Assembly (NCBI RefSeq): GCF_004022485.1
Contig: NZ_CP034951.1
Span: 2,108,001 to 2,172,000, forward strand
DNA length: 64,000 nt
Direction of reading: 5' to 3'
DNA from: Aequorivita sp. H23M31
GTDB lineage: Bacteria > Bacteroidota > Bacteroidia > Flavobacteriales > Flavobacteriaceae
This document shows positions 17,640-25,667 of the stretch, in pieces (the first letter of the stretch is position 1; the number at the start of each line of letters is the position of its first letter). The position numbers and the translations under genes are program-made. The notes under the pieces are model-generated. The model was not told the DNA's origin. It ran no database searches and saw nothing but the letters and a program-made list of their open reading frames with translations.

Positions 17640-17666
17640 CCGTCCGAGGATTCAATCCTCGGACGG
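17640..17666 (-). terminator. Intrinsic terminator after the GDSL lipoprotein gene
   Basis: A perfect 11-bp stem (17640-17650 with 17656-17666, CCGTCCGAGGA) with a 5-nt loop; on the minus strand a run of seven U follows. It ends the FadL-GDSL transcript 25 bp after the stop codon. Confidence 0.88.
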
Positions 17667-17690
17667 CTAGTTTATTATTTAAAGCAATCT

Positions 17691-19223
17691 TTAGTTATTC
17701 CACAATGTAATGGTTGGGTAATTACCGATATGGACTGTTGGTATCGTGGCCTCATATGTACTATTGATGGCATGGATCATCAGGTTTGAAATATAGGCAT
17801 ATCCTCTTGCCGTAGGATGAACACCATCCAAAGAGAAAGCGCCACCAGTAACAAACTGAGAAGTGAGCATTCCTCCATCGTAAGGAATACCGCCATTCGC
17901 TAATTGCGATAAAGCCATTTTAGAATCTACAAAGGCTAATCCTTTAGCATCTGCCAAGGCTTTAATTGTAGTATTGTAAGCGTTTGTAGCAGTAGTTATG
18001 CGAGCTTGTTCTGAAGCCGCCAATACAAATTGATCACTTAACGGTATGGTTACTCCCATTATTCCCTGAGGGTTATTTGGATCTGGTGTAGTTCCAATAA
18101 TTGAGGAAGCTGTCAATACAATAAGATCATTTGCATTTACTTGGCGCAACTGACCCAAAAGACCGGCGGTTTGCGCAGGTAAATTGAAAGGAGGCCCCTG
18201 TAAAATTTGTGTAAGGTCAGTCAGGTCATCATCTGTCATAATTGGATAATTCTGTCCCGCTGAAAAAACTATTTTTCTTAAGGCCGCTTCCTGTGCAGTT
18301 ATTACCGAAGCCCCCACCAAACCTGGTAGTATTTGATTATTATAAGCTGCAAATTGTGCATTCAATTGATCTGCGGTCGCTGCATCCAAAGGAATAACCT
18401 TTGTAGGAACAGTTGTAAAATAAGGAATAGAAGTTATTTCAGGAATGTTGACCAATACGCCTTTTGCCCCACCGGCAGAAAGTGCATCTACTTGTTGGCT
18501 ATAAACAGAAGCGAATACATTAGGATCTGTAATATCATTAGAGCCATATGACCTTGGATCAAAATTACCAGTTTGATCCACACCAGCCCCTCCCGAAGTA
18601 GCATAGCTCAAAATGTCGTTATTTCCGATCCAAAGGCTAAAGAAGGTTGGATTTTGACTAACCGCATCTTCAATAACAGTTGCGTTTTCACTACTTGCAA
18701 AACGAACAAAATATGGGTTAGCAGCACCCATTGGAACTCCCGCAACATTTCCATATCCTGGCGCTACCAGGTGAAAGCTTTTTGCTCCTGGCACACCCAT
18801 ATTATTGAAAGGTCCACTTAATTTATTTGTAATGTCGGTGGTTGGAGTACCTTCCAAACGCACTGGACCTGGATTTCCATTGGCATCTACGGAAAGCACG
18901 AACCGATTTTCCGCTATCTGCATTCCGTTCAACAATAATCCACCCAAATTATCATTCATTAAAGGCTGTGTAAATTCGCCACCTCCAGCAAATTCAAACT
19001 GTTCCGCCATTATATTAGGATAACTGTTTTTTTGTCCTGAAATATATAGTGCACCACTGGAATATCCAGCAGTTAAAGAGTTACCAACGGCAACAAATTT
19101 TGAAAGATCAGCCGTACCGCTATTGTAGAAGCCATCGTCCGTTACAGGATTTTCAAACTCCGGCTCGCAACCAATAAGGCCTACGACCAAAAATGCAAAT
19201 GAATATTTTAAAATATTTTTCAT
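17691..19223 (-). CDS. SGNH/GDSL hydrolase lipoprotein
   Basis: A 510-residue envelope lipoprotein (lipobox VGLIGC, Cys about 19) of the SGNH hydrolase superfamily. Block I is VAVGNSLTAGYSSG (nucleophile Ser in GNS), block III is LWIGNNDIL (Asn of the oxyanion hole) and block V is DGVHPTARGY (Asp and His of the triad). The middle is larger than usual and rich in Ala/Gly/Pro. It should hydrolyse esters of lipids or glycans at the envelope. It lies 21 bp downstream of a FadL-type porin gene, which suggests joint handling of fatty acids or lipids (inference). Confidence 0.85.
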   Translation of the reverse strand: MKNILKYSFAFLVVGLIGCEPEFENPVTDDGFYNSGTADLSKFVAVGNSLTAGYSSGALYISGQKNSYPNIMAEQFEFAGGGEFTQPLMNDNLGGLLLNGMQIAENRFVLSVDANGNPGPVRLEGTPTTDITNKLSGPFNNMGVPGAKSFHLVAPGYGNVAGVPMGAANPYFVRFASSENATVIEDAVSQNPTFFSLWIGNNDILSYATSGGAGVDQTGNFDPRSYGSNDITDPNVFASVYSQQVDALSAGGAKGVLVNIPEITSIPYFTTVPTKVIPLDAATADQLNAQFAAYNNQILPGLVGASVITAQEAALRKIVFSAGQNYPIMTDDDLTDLTQILQGPPFNLPAQTAGLLGQLRQVNANDLIVLTASSIIGTTPDPNNPQGIMGVTIPLSDQFVLAASEQARITTATNAYNTTIKALADAKGLAFVDSKMALSQLANGGIPYDGGMLTSQFVTGGAFSLDGVHPTARGYAYISNLMIHAINSTYEATIPTVHIGNYPTITLWNN

Positions 19224-19244
19224 AGTAGTTGTGAGTTTTGTCTA

Positions 19245-20501
19245 TTATAGTTTGTAAGTAAGTCCCAATCCAGGAACAAAGGCATTCGTTTTATAAGTTC
19301 CTTTAAAGGGAACGGCCACATCATTTTCAAAATAGTAGTCATATGAAGCATCCACTTCTTTGAAATGAGAATAAAGGAAAGATGCATCAACTTGAAGATG
19401 GCTGCCAATATTTACGGTTAACCCAGCAGTAAAGTTATTGCTGTCATTCCTAGGAGTTTCTGGCGCAAAGTAACCTCTTCTTACCGGAGATTCATCTAGG
19501 TAATATCCTGCTCGTAAAGTAAACATTTGGGTAACATCATATTGTAATCCAAAACGATACACAGAGGAGTTCTTATAATTTCTTGCATTTTCTGAGTCCG
19601 GAATATTCGGATCGGCAAAATCAATATCCAAGGATTTATAAGCATCCCAGAATGAACGGTTAAAATCGAAAGCAAAGGTCCACTTATCAAGGAAATCATA
19701 AGATAAACCTACGGTCATCTCAGCTGGCATTGGTAAACCGGCCTTAATAGAAGTATCTTTAAAAGGAGTTAATGGAGAATTGGGTATGTTTTGAAAAGTA
19801 GCTGTCCCATCATCAGCATCCAATTCTATTTTAGATCTATAGGTAAAACCGATGTGGAAATTATCCGCAGGGGTAAATAAGGTACTCGCTACCCATCCCC
19901 AACTCGAAATGCCGGTCGCCTCTACAGTTACATTACTGCGATTACCATCTAAATCGGTAAGGGTTCGGTTTAAATTTCTGTTGAATTTTACAGCGCCAAT
20001 AGCATAAATCGGTCCTCCCCCAATACTCCACATATCGCTTAACTTTACTGAAACTGTGGGCTGAATATAAATGGCCATTAGATCGATATTATTGACCAAG
20101 TGGGAACCGGCCCAATCGTCTTCATATTTTACCTCACTTCCGAAAGGAGTATATACCCCAAGACCTACAGTCAACCAGTCGGTTGCTTTATAAGAAGCAT
20201 ATAAATATAATGGTGTTCCCATAGGACTGTCGGATCTTGCGTTTGCACCAGTCTCGGTATCCTGATAGGCAATATTGGAGAAAACACCACTAACCCCTGC
20301 GGAGATATTTAGCCTGTCTTCTAGATAAACCAAAGCGGCAGGGTTAAAGAAGACGGATTCGCTACTGTTGATCACGGCAACACCCGTATGACCCATTGCG
20401 AGAGCTTTTTGACCTTGCAGGCTAACACGGTAGCCCCCTGCATAAGTCACCGCCATTGAAAATACAAAGACAGCAAAAAACGTAAATTTTTTCATAGTCA
20501 T
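19245..20501 (-). CDS. FadL/OmpP1-type outer membrane porin for hydrophobic compounds
   Basis: A 418-residue beta-barrel of the OmpP1/FadL/TodX family. A signal peptide (KKFTFFAVFVFSMAVTYAGG) precedes the N-terminal hatch, GYRVSLQGQKALAMGHTGVA, with the conserved NPAAL motif (VFFNPAALVYLED). C-terminal strands end in GLGLTYKL. These proteins move long-chain fatty acids or aromatic compounds across the outer membrane. ATG 20501 and ATG 20495 (MKKFTFF) are both possible starts. It is the first gene of a two-gene unit with the GDSL lipoprotein; a palindromic site lies about 100 bp upstream. Confidence 0.88.
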   Translation of the reverse strand: MTMKKFTFFAVFVFSMAVTYAGGYRVSLQGQKALAMGHTGVAVINSSESVFFNPAALVYLEDRLNISAGVSGVFSNIAYQDTETGANARSDSPMGTPLYLYASYKATDWLTVGLGVYTPFGSEVKYEDDWAGSHLVNNIDLMAIYIQPTVSVKLSDMWSIGGGPIYAIGAVKFNRNLNRTLTDLDGNRSNVTVEATGISSWGWVASTLFTPADNFHIGFTYRSKIELDADDGTATFQNIPNSPLTPFKDTSIKAGLPMPAEMTVGLSYDFLDKWTFAFDFNRSFWDAYKSLDIDFADPNIPDSENARNYKNSSVYRFGLQYDVTQMFTLRAGYYLDESPVRRGYFAPETPRNDSNNFTAGLTVNIGSHLQVDASFLYSHFKEVDASYDYYFENDVAVPFKGTYKTNAFVPGLGLTYKL

Positions 20502-20603
20502 TTTTTAAGAGGTTTAAAATCTTTTGATTTAGTTGGTTAGAAAGTTAAATAGTCCGTTTATTCTCAGCTTATTTACTAGCACTCATAACGCTTTTTAAAC
20601 AAT

Positions 20604-20623
20604 TTGCTATGCGCGCATAACAA
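20604..20623. promoter_or_regulatory. 20-bp inverted repeat upstream of the fadL-type gene
   Basis: TTGCTATGCG followed directly by CGCATAACAA forms an inverted repeat with one mismatched pair and a perfect 12-bp core (TATGCGCGCATA). It lies about 100 bp upstream of the porin start, in the right place for a repressor operator. The regulator is not identified. Confidence 0.4.
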
Positions 20624-20717
20624 TTATGCTAAACAATAATACAAAAAATTTAGCACATTTTCATCCTTAATTTCTTTTTGGATAAAATTAATTTTGATCT
20701 ATAAAGTATGCCATTTA

Positions 20718-21497
20718 CTACTTGTTTAGAAATGACTGGCAGAGATCATAAAATTCGTCAGGATTGTCTGCGTGGAGCCAGTGGCCAGCGTTTGAAATTT
20801 CCTTAATCGTGGCGTTAGGGAAGTGCTTTTTGATTAAAAGCTCATCTATGGGTAAGATATAACCACTTTTTTCGGCCGACAGGAAAAGAACCTCACCATT
20901 ATAAATTGCATTTTCTGGAAGAGCCATACCAATCTCCTCTATCTTTTCGGAAAGTACAGGAAGGTTTATGCGAAGTGCAAATTCCTTATTTTTATTCCTG
21001 TAAAGATTTTTTAGTAGAAATAGACGGGTGCCTTCATCATTAATATAGGTAGCAAGATTTTCCTCTGCCTCTCCTCTAGATCTAATCTGGGAAAAGTCTA
21101 AAGATGAGAGCGCTTTTAAAATATCCTGATGATGTGGAGGATAGTGTTTGGGAGCGATATCCGCAACAATAAGCTTTGAAACCATTTTTGGAAAATCGAC
21201 TGCAAATTGCATGGCCACTTTCCCACCCATTGAGTGACCAAGAACAATAATCTCTTTTAAGTTATGTTCTGCACAATAATTTTTTAAATCCTCGGCCATT
21301 ACTTTATAGGAAAAATCATCACTATGGAAGCTTCTACCGTGATTTCGTTGATCTAAAAGATGTACTTCATAACCGTTTTCTGACCATCGCAACCCTAAAG
21401 TTTTCCAATTATCACTCATTCCCAGAAAACCATGCAAAATTACAAAGGGCGTTCCGCTTCCGAGTATTTGGGAATGCAAGATCATTTTTGAAGCCAT
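20718..21497 (-). CDS. Alpha/beta-fold hydrolase (YbfF-like esterase)
   Basis: A 259-residue alpha/beta hydrolase. The oxyanion segment is ILHGFLGMSDNWKTLG (about 18-33), the nucleophile elbow is GHSMGGKVAMQFA, and the catalytic His lies in SNAGHWLHADNPDEF near the C-terminus. A conserved LLDQRNHGRS block fits the YbfF-type esterase group. Substrate unknown. It follows pdxJ by 44 bp on the same strand, so the two may be co-transcribed. Confidence 0.85.
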   Translation of the reverse strand: MASKMILHSQILGSGTPFVILHGFLGMSDNWKTLGLRWSENGYEVHLLDQRNHGRSFHSDDFSYKVMAEDLKNYCAEHNLKEIIVLGHSMGGKVAMQFAVDFPKMVSKLIVADIAPKHYPPHHQDILKALSSLDFSQIRSRGEAEENLATYINDEGTRLFLLKNLYRNKNKEFALRINLPVLSEKIEEIGMALPENAIYNGEVLFLSAEKSGYILPIDELLIKKHFPNATIKEISNAGHWLHADNPDEFYDLCQSFLNK

Positions 21498-21541
21498 TAT
21501 TTTACTATTAATTATTGGTTAGACGGAATTGGATAGGTGGA

Positions 21542-22255
21542 TTACGAAAGTTTTTTCAAATAAGAAGCAATTACTTTCTCCAACCCATCATAAAGCGACT
21601 CACAAATAAGGGCGTGGCCAATACTAACCTCCAAAAGATGTGGAATATTCTGCTTAAAGTATTCTATATTTTCCAAGGAAAGGTCGTGACCAGCGTTGAT
21701 GCCCAATCCCAATTCGTTCGCCAATATAGCACATTGAGTGTAGGGTTTGATAGCTGCTTTATTTCCCAAGGAATATTGTTCGGCAAACTCTTCGGTATAC
21801 AATTCAATTCTATCCGTCCCGGTTTTAGAGGCGCCTTCAATCATTTTGAGATCTGGATTTACAAAGATTGATGTGCGGATGCCATTGCGTTTAAATTCCG
21901 AAATAACTTCTTTTAAATAAGCCTTGTGCTTCACCGTATCCCATCCGGCATTAGAGGTAATGGCGTCAATGGCATCGGGCACGAGAGTTACTTGAGTAGG
22001 TTTAATTTCCAGAACCATTTTTGTGAAATTGTCCATTGGATTGCCTTCAATATTATATTCTACCTTCACAATAGATTTTAAATCGTAGGCATCCTGATAT
22101 TTAATATGACGCTCGTCCGGTCTGGGATGAATGGTAATTCCCTGTGCCCCGAACTTTTGAATGTCCTCTGCCACTTTCAATAAATTTGGCATGTTGCCAC
22201 CACGTGCATTCCGTATAGTAGCTATTTTATTAATATTTACACTTAGTCTAGTCAC
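21542..22255 (-). CDS. pdxJ: Pyridoxine 5'-phosphate synthase
   Basis: A 237-residue TIM-barrel enzyme that condenses 1-deoxyxylulose 5-phosphate with 3-amino-1-hydroxyacetone phosphate to pyridoxine 5'-phosphate. The N-terminus LSVNINKIATIRNARGG, then GITIHPRPDERHIKYQD, TLVPDAIDAITSNAGWD, GINAGHDLSLENI and EVSIGHALICESLYDGLE are all diagnostic PdxJ segments. Usual length. It supplies PLP, which the arginine decarboxylase elsewhere in the window also uses, but no local regulatory link is visible. Confidence 0.96.
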   Translation of the reverse strand: MTRLSVNINKIATIRNARGGNMPNLLKVAEDIQKFGAQGITIHPRPDERHIKYQDAYDLKSIVKVEYNIEGNPMDNFTKMVLEIKPTQVTLVPDAIDAITSNAGWDTVKHKAYLKEVISEFKRNGIRTSIFVNPDLKMIEGASKTGTDRIELYTEEFAEQYSLGNKAAIKPYTQCAILANELGLGINAGHDLSLENIEYFKQNIPHLLEVSIGHALICESLYDGLEKVIASYLKKLS

Positions 22256-22423
22256 CTTAATAATCAGTTTAAATAAATTTGTGATCTTGATATTACAAAA
22301 TTCGTTAAACTAAAGCGATAATTCTAGAATTTTTTCCCAAGGAAGAGCCAAAAAGAACAAAAAGGGAAACCCACATCAGGTCAGGAATTTTTATTTTAAG
22401 TACTTTGCATCAAAATTGCAGGC

Positions 22424-23080
22424 ATGGACACTGAAAGCTATATAATCAACGATGTAGAACCAATTGATGTTTCTGTCAAAATACGGGAAGCACAAAGTGT
22501 TTTTAATCAGCTTACCTATACTCACATTCCGGTAGAAAAAAACGGACATTATGTGGGTTGCGTTTCAGAAAATGATGTCTATTGTTTTGAGACTTCCAAG
22601 ACGCTTGGAGATTTTGAATATGCCCTTGAGCCCTTTCACGTTCTCGAAGATACCAATTGGCTCGATGTTTTGGAAGCATTTGCAGTTCATAAAAGCAATA
22701 TTATGCCCGTATTGGGAGATGATAACCAATATCTAGGATATTACGAACTGAGCGATATAATGAGTCTTTTCAACAACACTCCTTTCTTAAATGAGAATGG
22801 CGGAATAATCGTAATTGAAAAAGGGATTCAGGAATATTCGTTCAGCGAGGTGTGTCAAATTGTTGAATCTAATGGAGCCCGAATATTCGGTCTCTTTATT
22901 TCTGAAATTAATGATGAAACCGTTCAGATAACATTAAAAGTGGGCCAAACAGGAATGAACAGCATTGTCCAAACTTTTAGAAGGTACAATTATACCGTTA
23001 TCAGTCATCATCAAGAAGATAAATTTCTGGAAGATCTTAAGGAGCGATCCAAATATTTAGATAAATATTTAAATATTTAG
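22424..23080 (+). CDS. Tandem CBS-domain protein
   Basis: A 218-residue cytoplasmic protein with two CBS motifs in the first two-thirds (VFNQLTYTHIPVEKNGHYVGCVSENDVY and FAVHKSNIMPVLGDDNQYLGYYELSDI), together a Bateman module that usually binds adenine nucleotides. A C-terminal segment (NGGIIVIEKGIQEYSFSEVCQIVESNGARIFG) resembles a small ACT-like regulatory fold. Its position upstream of nadK is one I associate with flavobacteria, and the adenylate-sensing domain next to NAD kinase is suggestive, but no functional link is shown. Confidence 0.82.
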   Translation: MDTESYIINDVEPIDVSVKIREAQSVFNQLTYTHIPVEKNGHYVGCVSENDVYCFETSKTLGDFEYALEPFHVLEDTNWLDVLEAFAVHKSNIMPVLGDDNQYLGYYELSDIMSLFNNTPFLNENGGIIVIEKGIQEYSFSEVCQIVESNGARIFGLFISEINDETVQITLKVGQTGMNSIVQTFRRYNYTVISHHQEDKFLEDLKERSKYLDKYLNI

Positions 23081-23194
23081 TCTGTCTTTGCCTCATAAGG
23101 GTCTAAAAAAAATCAAAAGCTGATGCTGGAATTTTAGATATTAAAAATCCATTTTTATAAAAGGCTTGTTTGCGCAAGCACATTCTTCAAGAGC

Positions 23195-24169
23195 ATGAAA
23201 ATAGGAATTTACGGTCAATTCTACCACGAAAACTCAGAAATATACATCCAAATGCTCTTGGATATACTTCAGAAAAAAGAGTTTGAGGTTTTTATTGAAA
23301 AGGAGTTTTTAGGGATAATCAACCATAACCAAGAGATTACCAAAAACTTTTCTGAGCTTTCAACTTTCACCACGCTCGATTCCAGTTTCGACGTCTTCTT
23401 TAGTATTGGAGGGGATGGTACCCTTCTTAAAGCGGTAACTTTTGTTCAGGATTTAGGCATCCCTATTGTGGGAATAAATACCGGAAGACTTGGCTTTTTG
23501 GCTACCATTCAAAAGGAAGAAATGGCCCAGAGCTTAAACCAGATTCTTAATGGAGAATATTCAATTTCCGAACGAACGGTTTTAACCGTTGAAACCGATT
23601 CGGATGATGGACAAATGATCCCGCTTAATTTTGCTCTTAATGAAGTTGCCGTAAATAGACGCAATACAACCTCTATGATTAAGGTAGAAACCCTAGTGGA
23701 TAATAGATATCTTACCTCCTATTGGTCTGATGGTTTAATCGTTGCCACGCCTACGGGTTCTACAGGATATTCTCTAAGTTGCGGCGGTCCTGTAATCGAG
23801 CCAAATACCAGAGGTCTTGTACTCACTCCCATTGCTGCCCATAATCTCACGGCCCGACCGTTGGTCGTGCCAGATTCCGCGGTCATATCCTTAAAAATCT
23901 CTGGTAGGGAAGATACTTTTCTACTTTCATTGGATTCAAGGATCGCTACGATACAAAATGAAACCTGGATTCACATAAAAAAAGCCCATTTTTCTATAAG
24001 GTTGCTTCAGCTAAATGAGGACAGCTTCATTAAAACCATTCGGAAAAAGCTGTTATGGGGGAGGACAAGCGCAATTAATAAAATTTTTGAACTCCTTGGA
24101 TTTCCTTTTACTTTCCAACCCACAAACAATAAAATCTTTCAAAGATTGTTAATGAACAGAGACAAATAG
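23195..24169 (+). CDS. nadK: NAD kinase with a frameshifted C-terminus
   Basis: The protein phosphorylates NAD to NADP. Key motifs are intact: SIGGDGTLLKA (70-80), INTGRLGFLA, the NE of LNEVAVNRR, and the substrate loop TPTGSTGYSLSCGGP. The reading frame encodes 324 residues, against about 294 in relatives. After KKLLWG (Gly289) the frame reads RTSAINKIFELL and runs 35 residues into what should be the intergenic region. Adding one G to the G-run at 24057-24061 restores KKLLWGEDKRN followed by TAA at 24076-24078, giving exactly 294 residues. I see a one-base deletion or a sequencing error; since only the tail is altered, the enzyme may still work. Confidence 0.93.
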   Translation: MKIGIYGQFYHENSEIYIQMLLDILQKKEFEVFIEKEFLGIINHNQEITKNFSELSTFTTLDSSFDVFFSIGGDGTLLKAVTFVQDLGIPIVGINTGRLGFLATIQKEEMAQSLNQILNGEYSISERTVLTVETDSDDGQMIPLNFALNEVAVNRRNTTSMIKVETLVDNRYLTSYWSDGLIVATPTGSTGYSLSCGGPVIEPNTRGLVLTPIAAHNLTARPLVVPDSAVISLKISGREDTFLLSLDSRIATIQNETWIHIKKAHFSIRLLQLNEDSFIKTIRKKLLWGRTSAINKIFELLGFPFTFQPTNNKIFQRLLMNRDK

Positions 24170-24200
24170 TCTTGGTTTATCGTCAAGACAAGTTTATTGT

Positions 24201-24208
24201 TATATTTG
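24201..24208 (+). promoter_or_regulatory. -7 box for porG
   Basis: TATATTTG matches TAnnTTTG exactly, with TTTA at 24176-24179 as a weak -33 element. It lies 16 nt before ATG 24225 and within what would be the intergenic region once the nadK stop at 24076 is restored. Confidence 0.55.
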
Positions 24209-24224
24209 CAAACTTTTGGAGAAT

Positions 24225-24917
24225 ATGAAGTATTTCGGTACCGTCCTACTATTTTTAACTACGGCATTTTTGGCGGAGGCCCAGACCTACGAGATTGGTG
24301 GTATGGCTGGAGCTGCCAACTATATTGGGGATATTGGAAAAACCAATTACATCCATCCCAGTACCTTGGCAGTAGGAGGAATATTTAAATGGAACCGCAG
24401 TGCTCGTCACGCCTTCCGAGCATCGCTTCTAGTAGCAAACATTAAAGGAGACGATGCGGATAGCGACAATAGCCGACGTGAACAACGCGGATATTCTTTT
24501 AGCAATACCGTTAAAGAACTTTCAATTGGACTGGAATACACCTTTTGGGAATTTGATGTACATAGCTTAGAATCAATTTCCACTCCTTATCTATATACTG
24601 GTCTTACCACTTTTGGTTATTCTGCGCTCTATAAGAACGAAAACAATCAAATTGAAAAATACGACAATGCCATTAGTTTTGCCATTCCCATGGTAGTAGG
24701 CTACAAGGCAAGGGTAAGTACAAATGTAATGATGGGATTTGAAATTGGAGCTCGCTATACATTCACGGATAACTTGGATGGCAGCAACCCAAAAAAGGGA
24801 AAGGCTGACGACAAAACCTTAAAATTCGGTAACATCAACAATAATGATTGGTATGTGTTCACAGGGATAACCGTTACCTTTGCCTTCGGAAGAAGACCCT
24901 GTTACTGCGTTTTTTAA
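24225..24917 (+). CDS. porG: PorG-type (DUF6089) type IX secretion outer membrane protein
   Basis: A 230-residue outer membrane beta-barrel with signal peptide (MKYFGTVLLFLTTAFLAEAQ). EIGGMAGAANYIGDIGKTNYI, FKWNRSARHAFRASLLVANI and the Cys-ending tail FAFGRRPCYCVF are typical of the DUF6089 family, which includes PorG of the T9SS. The same order porG-uppS-bamA-skp-skp occurs in Porphyromonas gingivalis, where porG was named. ATG 24225 is chosen over an upstream in-frame TTG at 24216 because it gives a proper signal peptide, follows GGAGAA, and fits the promoter at 24201. It is expected to help build the T9SS that would export the sorting-domain proteins at 38527 and 42093. Confidence 0.85.
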   Translation: MKYFGTVLLFLTTAFLAEAQTYEIGGMAGAANYIGDIGKTNYIHPSTLAVGGIFKWNRSARHAFRASLLVANIKGDDADSDNSRREQRGYSFSNTVKELSIGLEYTFWEFDVHSLESISTPYLYTGLTTFGYSALYKNENNQIEKYDNAISFAIPMVVGYKARVSTNVMMGFEIGARYTFTDNLDGSNPKKGKADDKTLKFGNINNNDWYVFTGITVTFAFGRRPCYCVF

Positions 24918-24923
24918 AATTCT

Positions 24924-25667
24924 ATGAGCACTCAAGACCAGATCGATACCACCAAATTGCCCAACCATCTTGCAATTATTATGGATGGCAATGGCCGATG
25001 GGCAAAGCAAAAAGGAATGTTCCGTTTTAAGGGTCATGAAACCGGCAGTAAGGCTGTGCGAGAAATCGTGGAGGGTTGTGCCGAAATTGGAGTTCCATTT
25101 TTAACCCTTTATGCCTTTTCAAACGAGAACTGGAACCGTCCTAAAATGGAAGTGGAACTTTTGATGAAACTTCTGGTATCCTCTCTTAAAAAAGAAATCA
25201 AGACCCTTCAGGATAATAGCATAAAACTCAATGCTATTGGAGACTTAGGTGCACTGCCACCCAAAGCCCGCGCCGAACTCCAAAAGGTCATGGATTTGAC
25301 AAAGGACAATAAGAGGATGACCCTCACACTTGCACTGAGTTACGGCTCCAGACAAGAAATAATAAAAACCATTAAAGAGATTAGTCTTAAAGTTAAAAAT
25401 AACCTAATTTCGCGCGACGATATTGACGAAACGGTTATTAATAATCATCTTTACACGCAAAATTTACCCGACGTGGATTTGTTGATTCGAACCAGTGGCG
25501 AACAGCGTATTAGCAACTTCCTATTATGGCAAATAGCGTATGCCGAGCTATATTTTACTGAAACACTTTGGCCGGATTATACGAAAGAACATCTTTTTGC
25601 GGCAATATTAAACTATCAAAATAGAGAAAGAAGATTTGGAAAAACCAGTGAACAACTTAATCAATAG
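24924..25667 (+). CDS. uppS: Isoprenyl (undecaprenyl) diphosphate synthase
   Basis: A 247-residue cis-prenyltransferase making the C55 lipid carrier for peptidoglycan and surface glycans. AIIMDGNGRWAKQKGM carries the catalytic Asp; GHETGSKAVREIV, TLYAFSNENWNRP, and the C-terminal LLIRTSGEQRISNFLLWQIAYAELYF bind diphosphates. It starts 6 bp after porG and its 3' end overlaps the start of bamA, so porG-uppS-bamA are one transcript. Confidence 0.96.
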   Translation: MSTQDQIDTTKLPNHLAIIMDGNGRWAKQKGMFRFKGHETGSKAVREIVEGCAEIGVPFLTLYAFSNENWNRPKMEVELLMKLLVSSLKKEIKTLQDNSIKLNAIGDLGALPPKARAELQKVMDLTKDNKRMTLTLALSYGSRQEIIKTIKEISLKVKNNLISRDDIDETVINNHLYTQNLPDVDLLIRTSGEQRISNFLLWQIAYAELYFTETLWPDYTKEHLFAAILNYQNRERRFGKTSEQLNQ

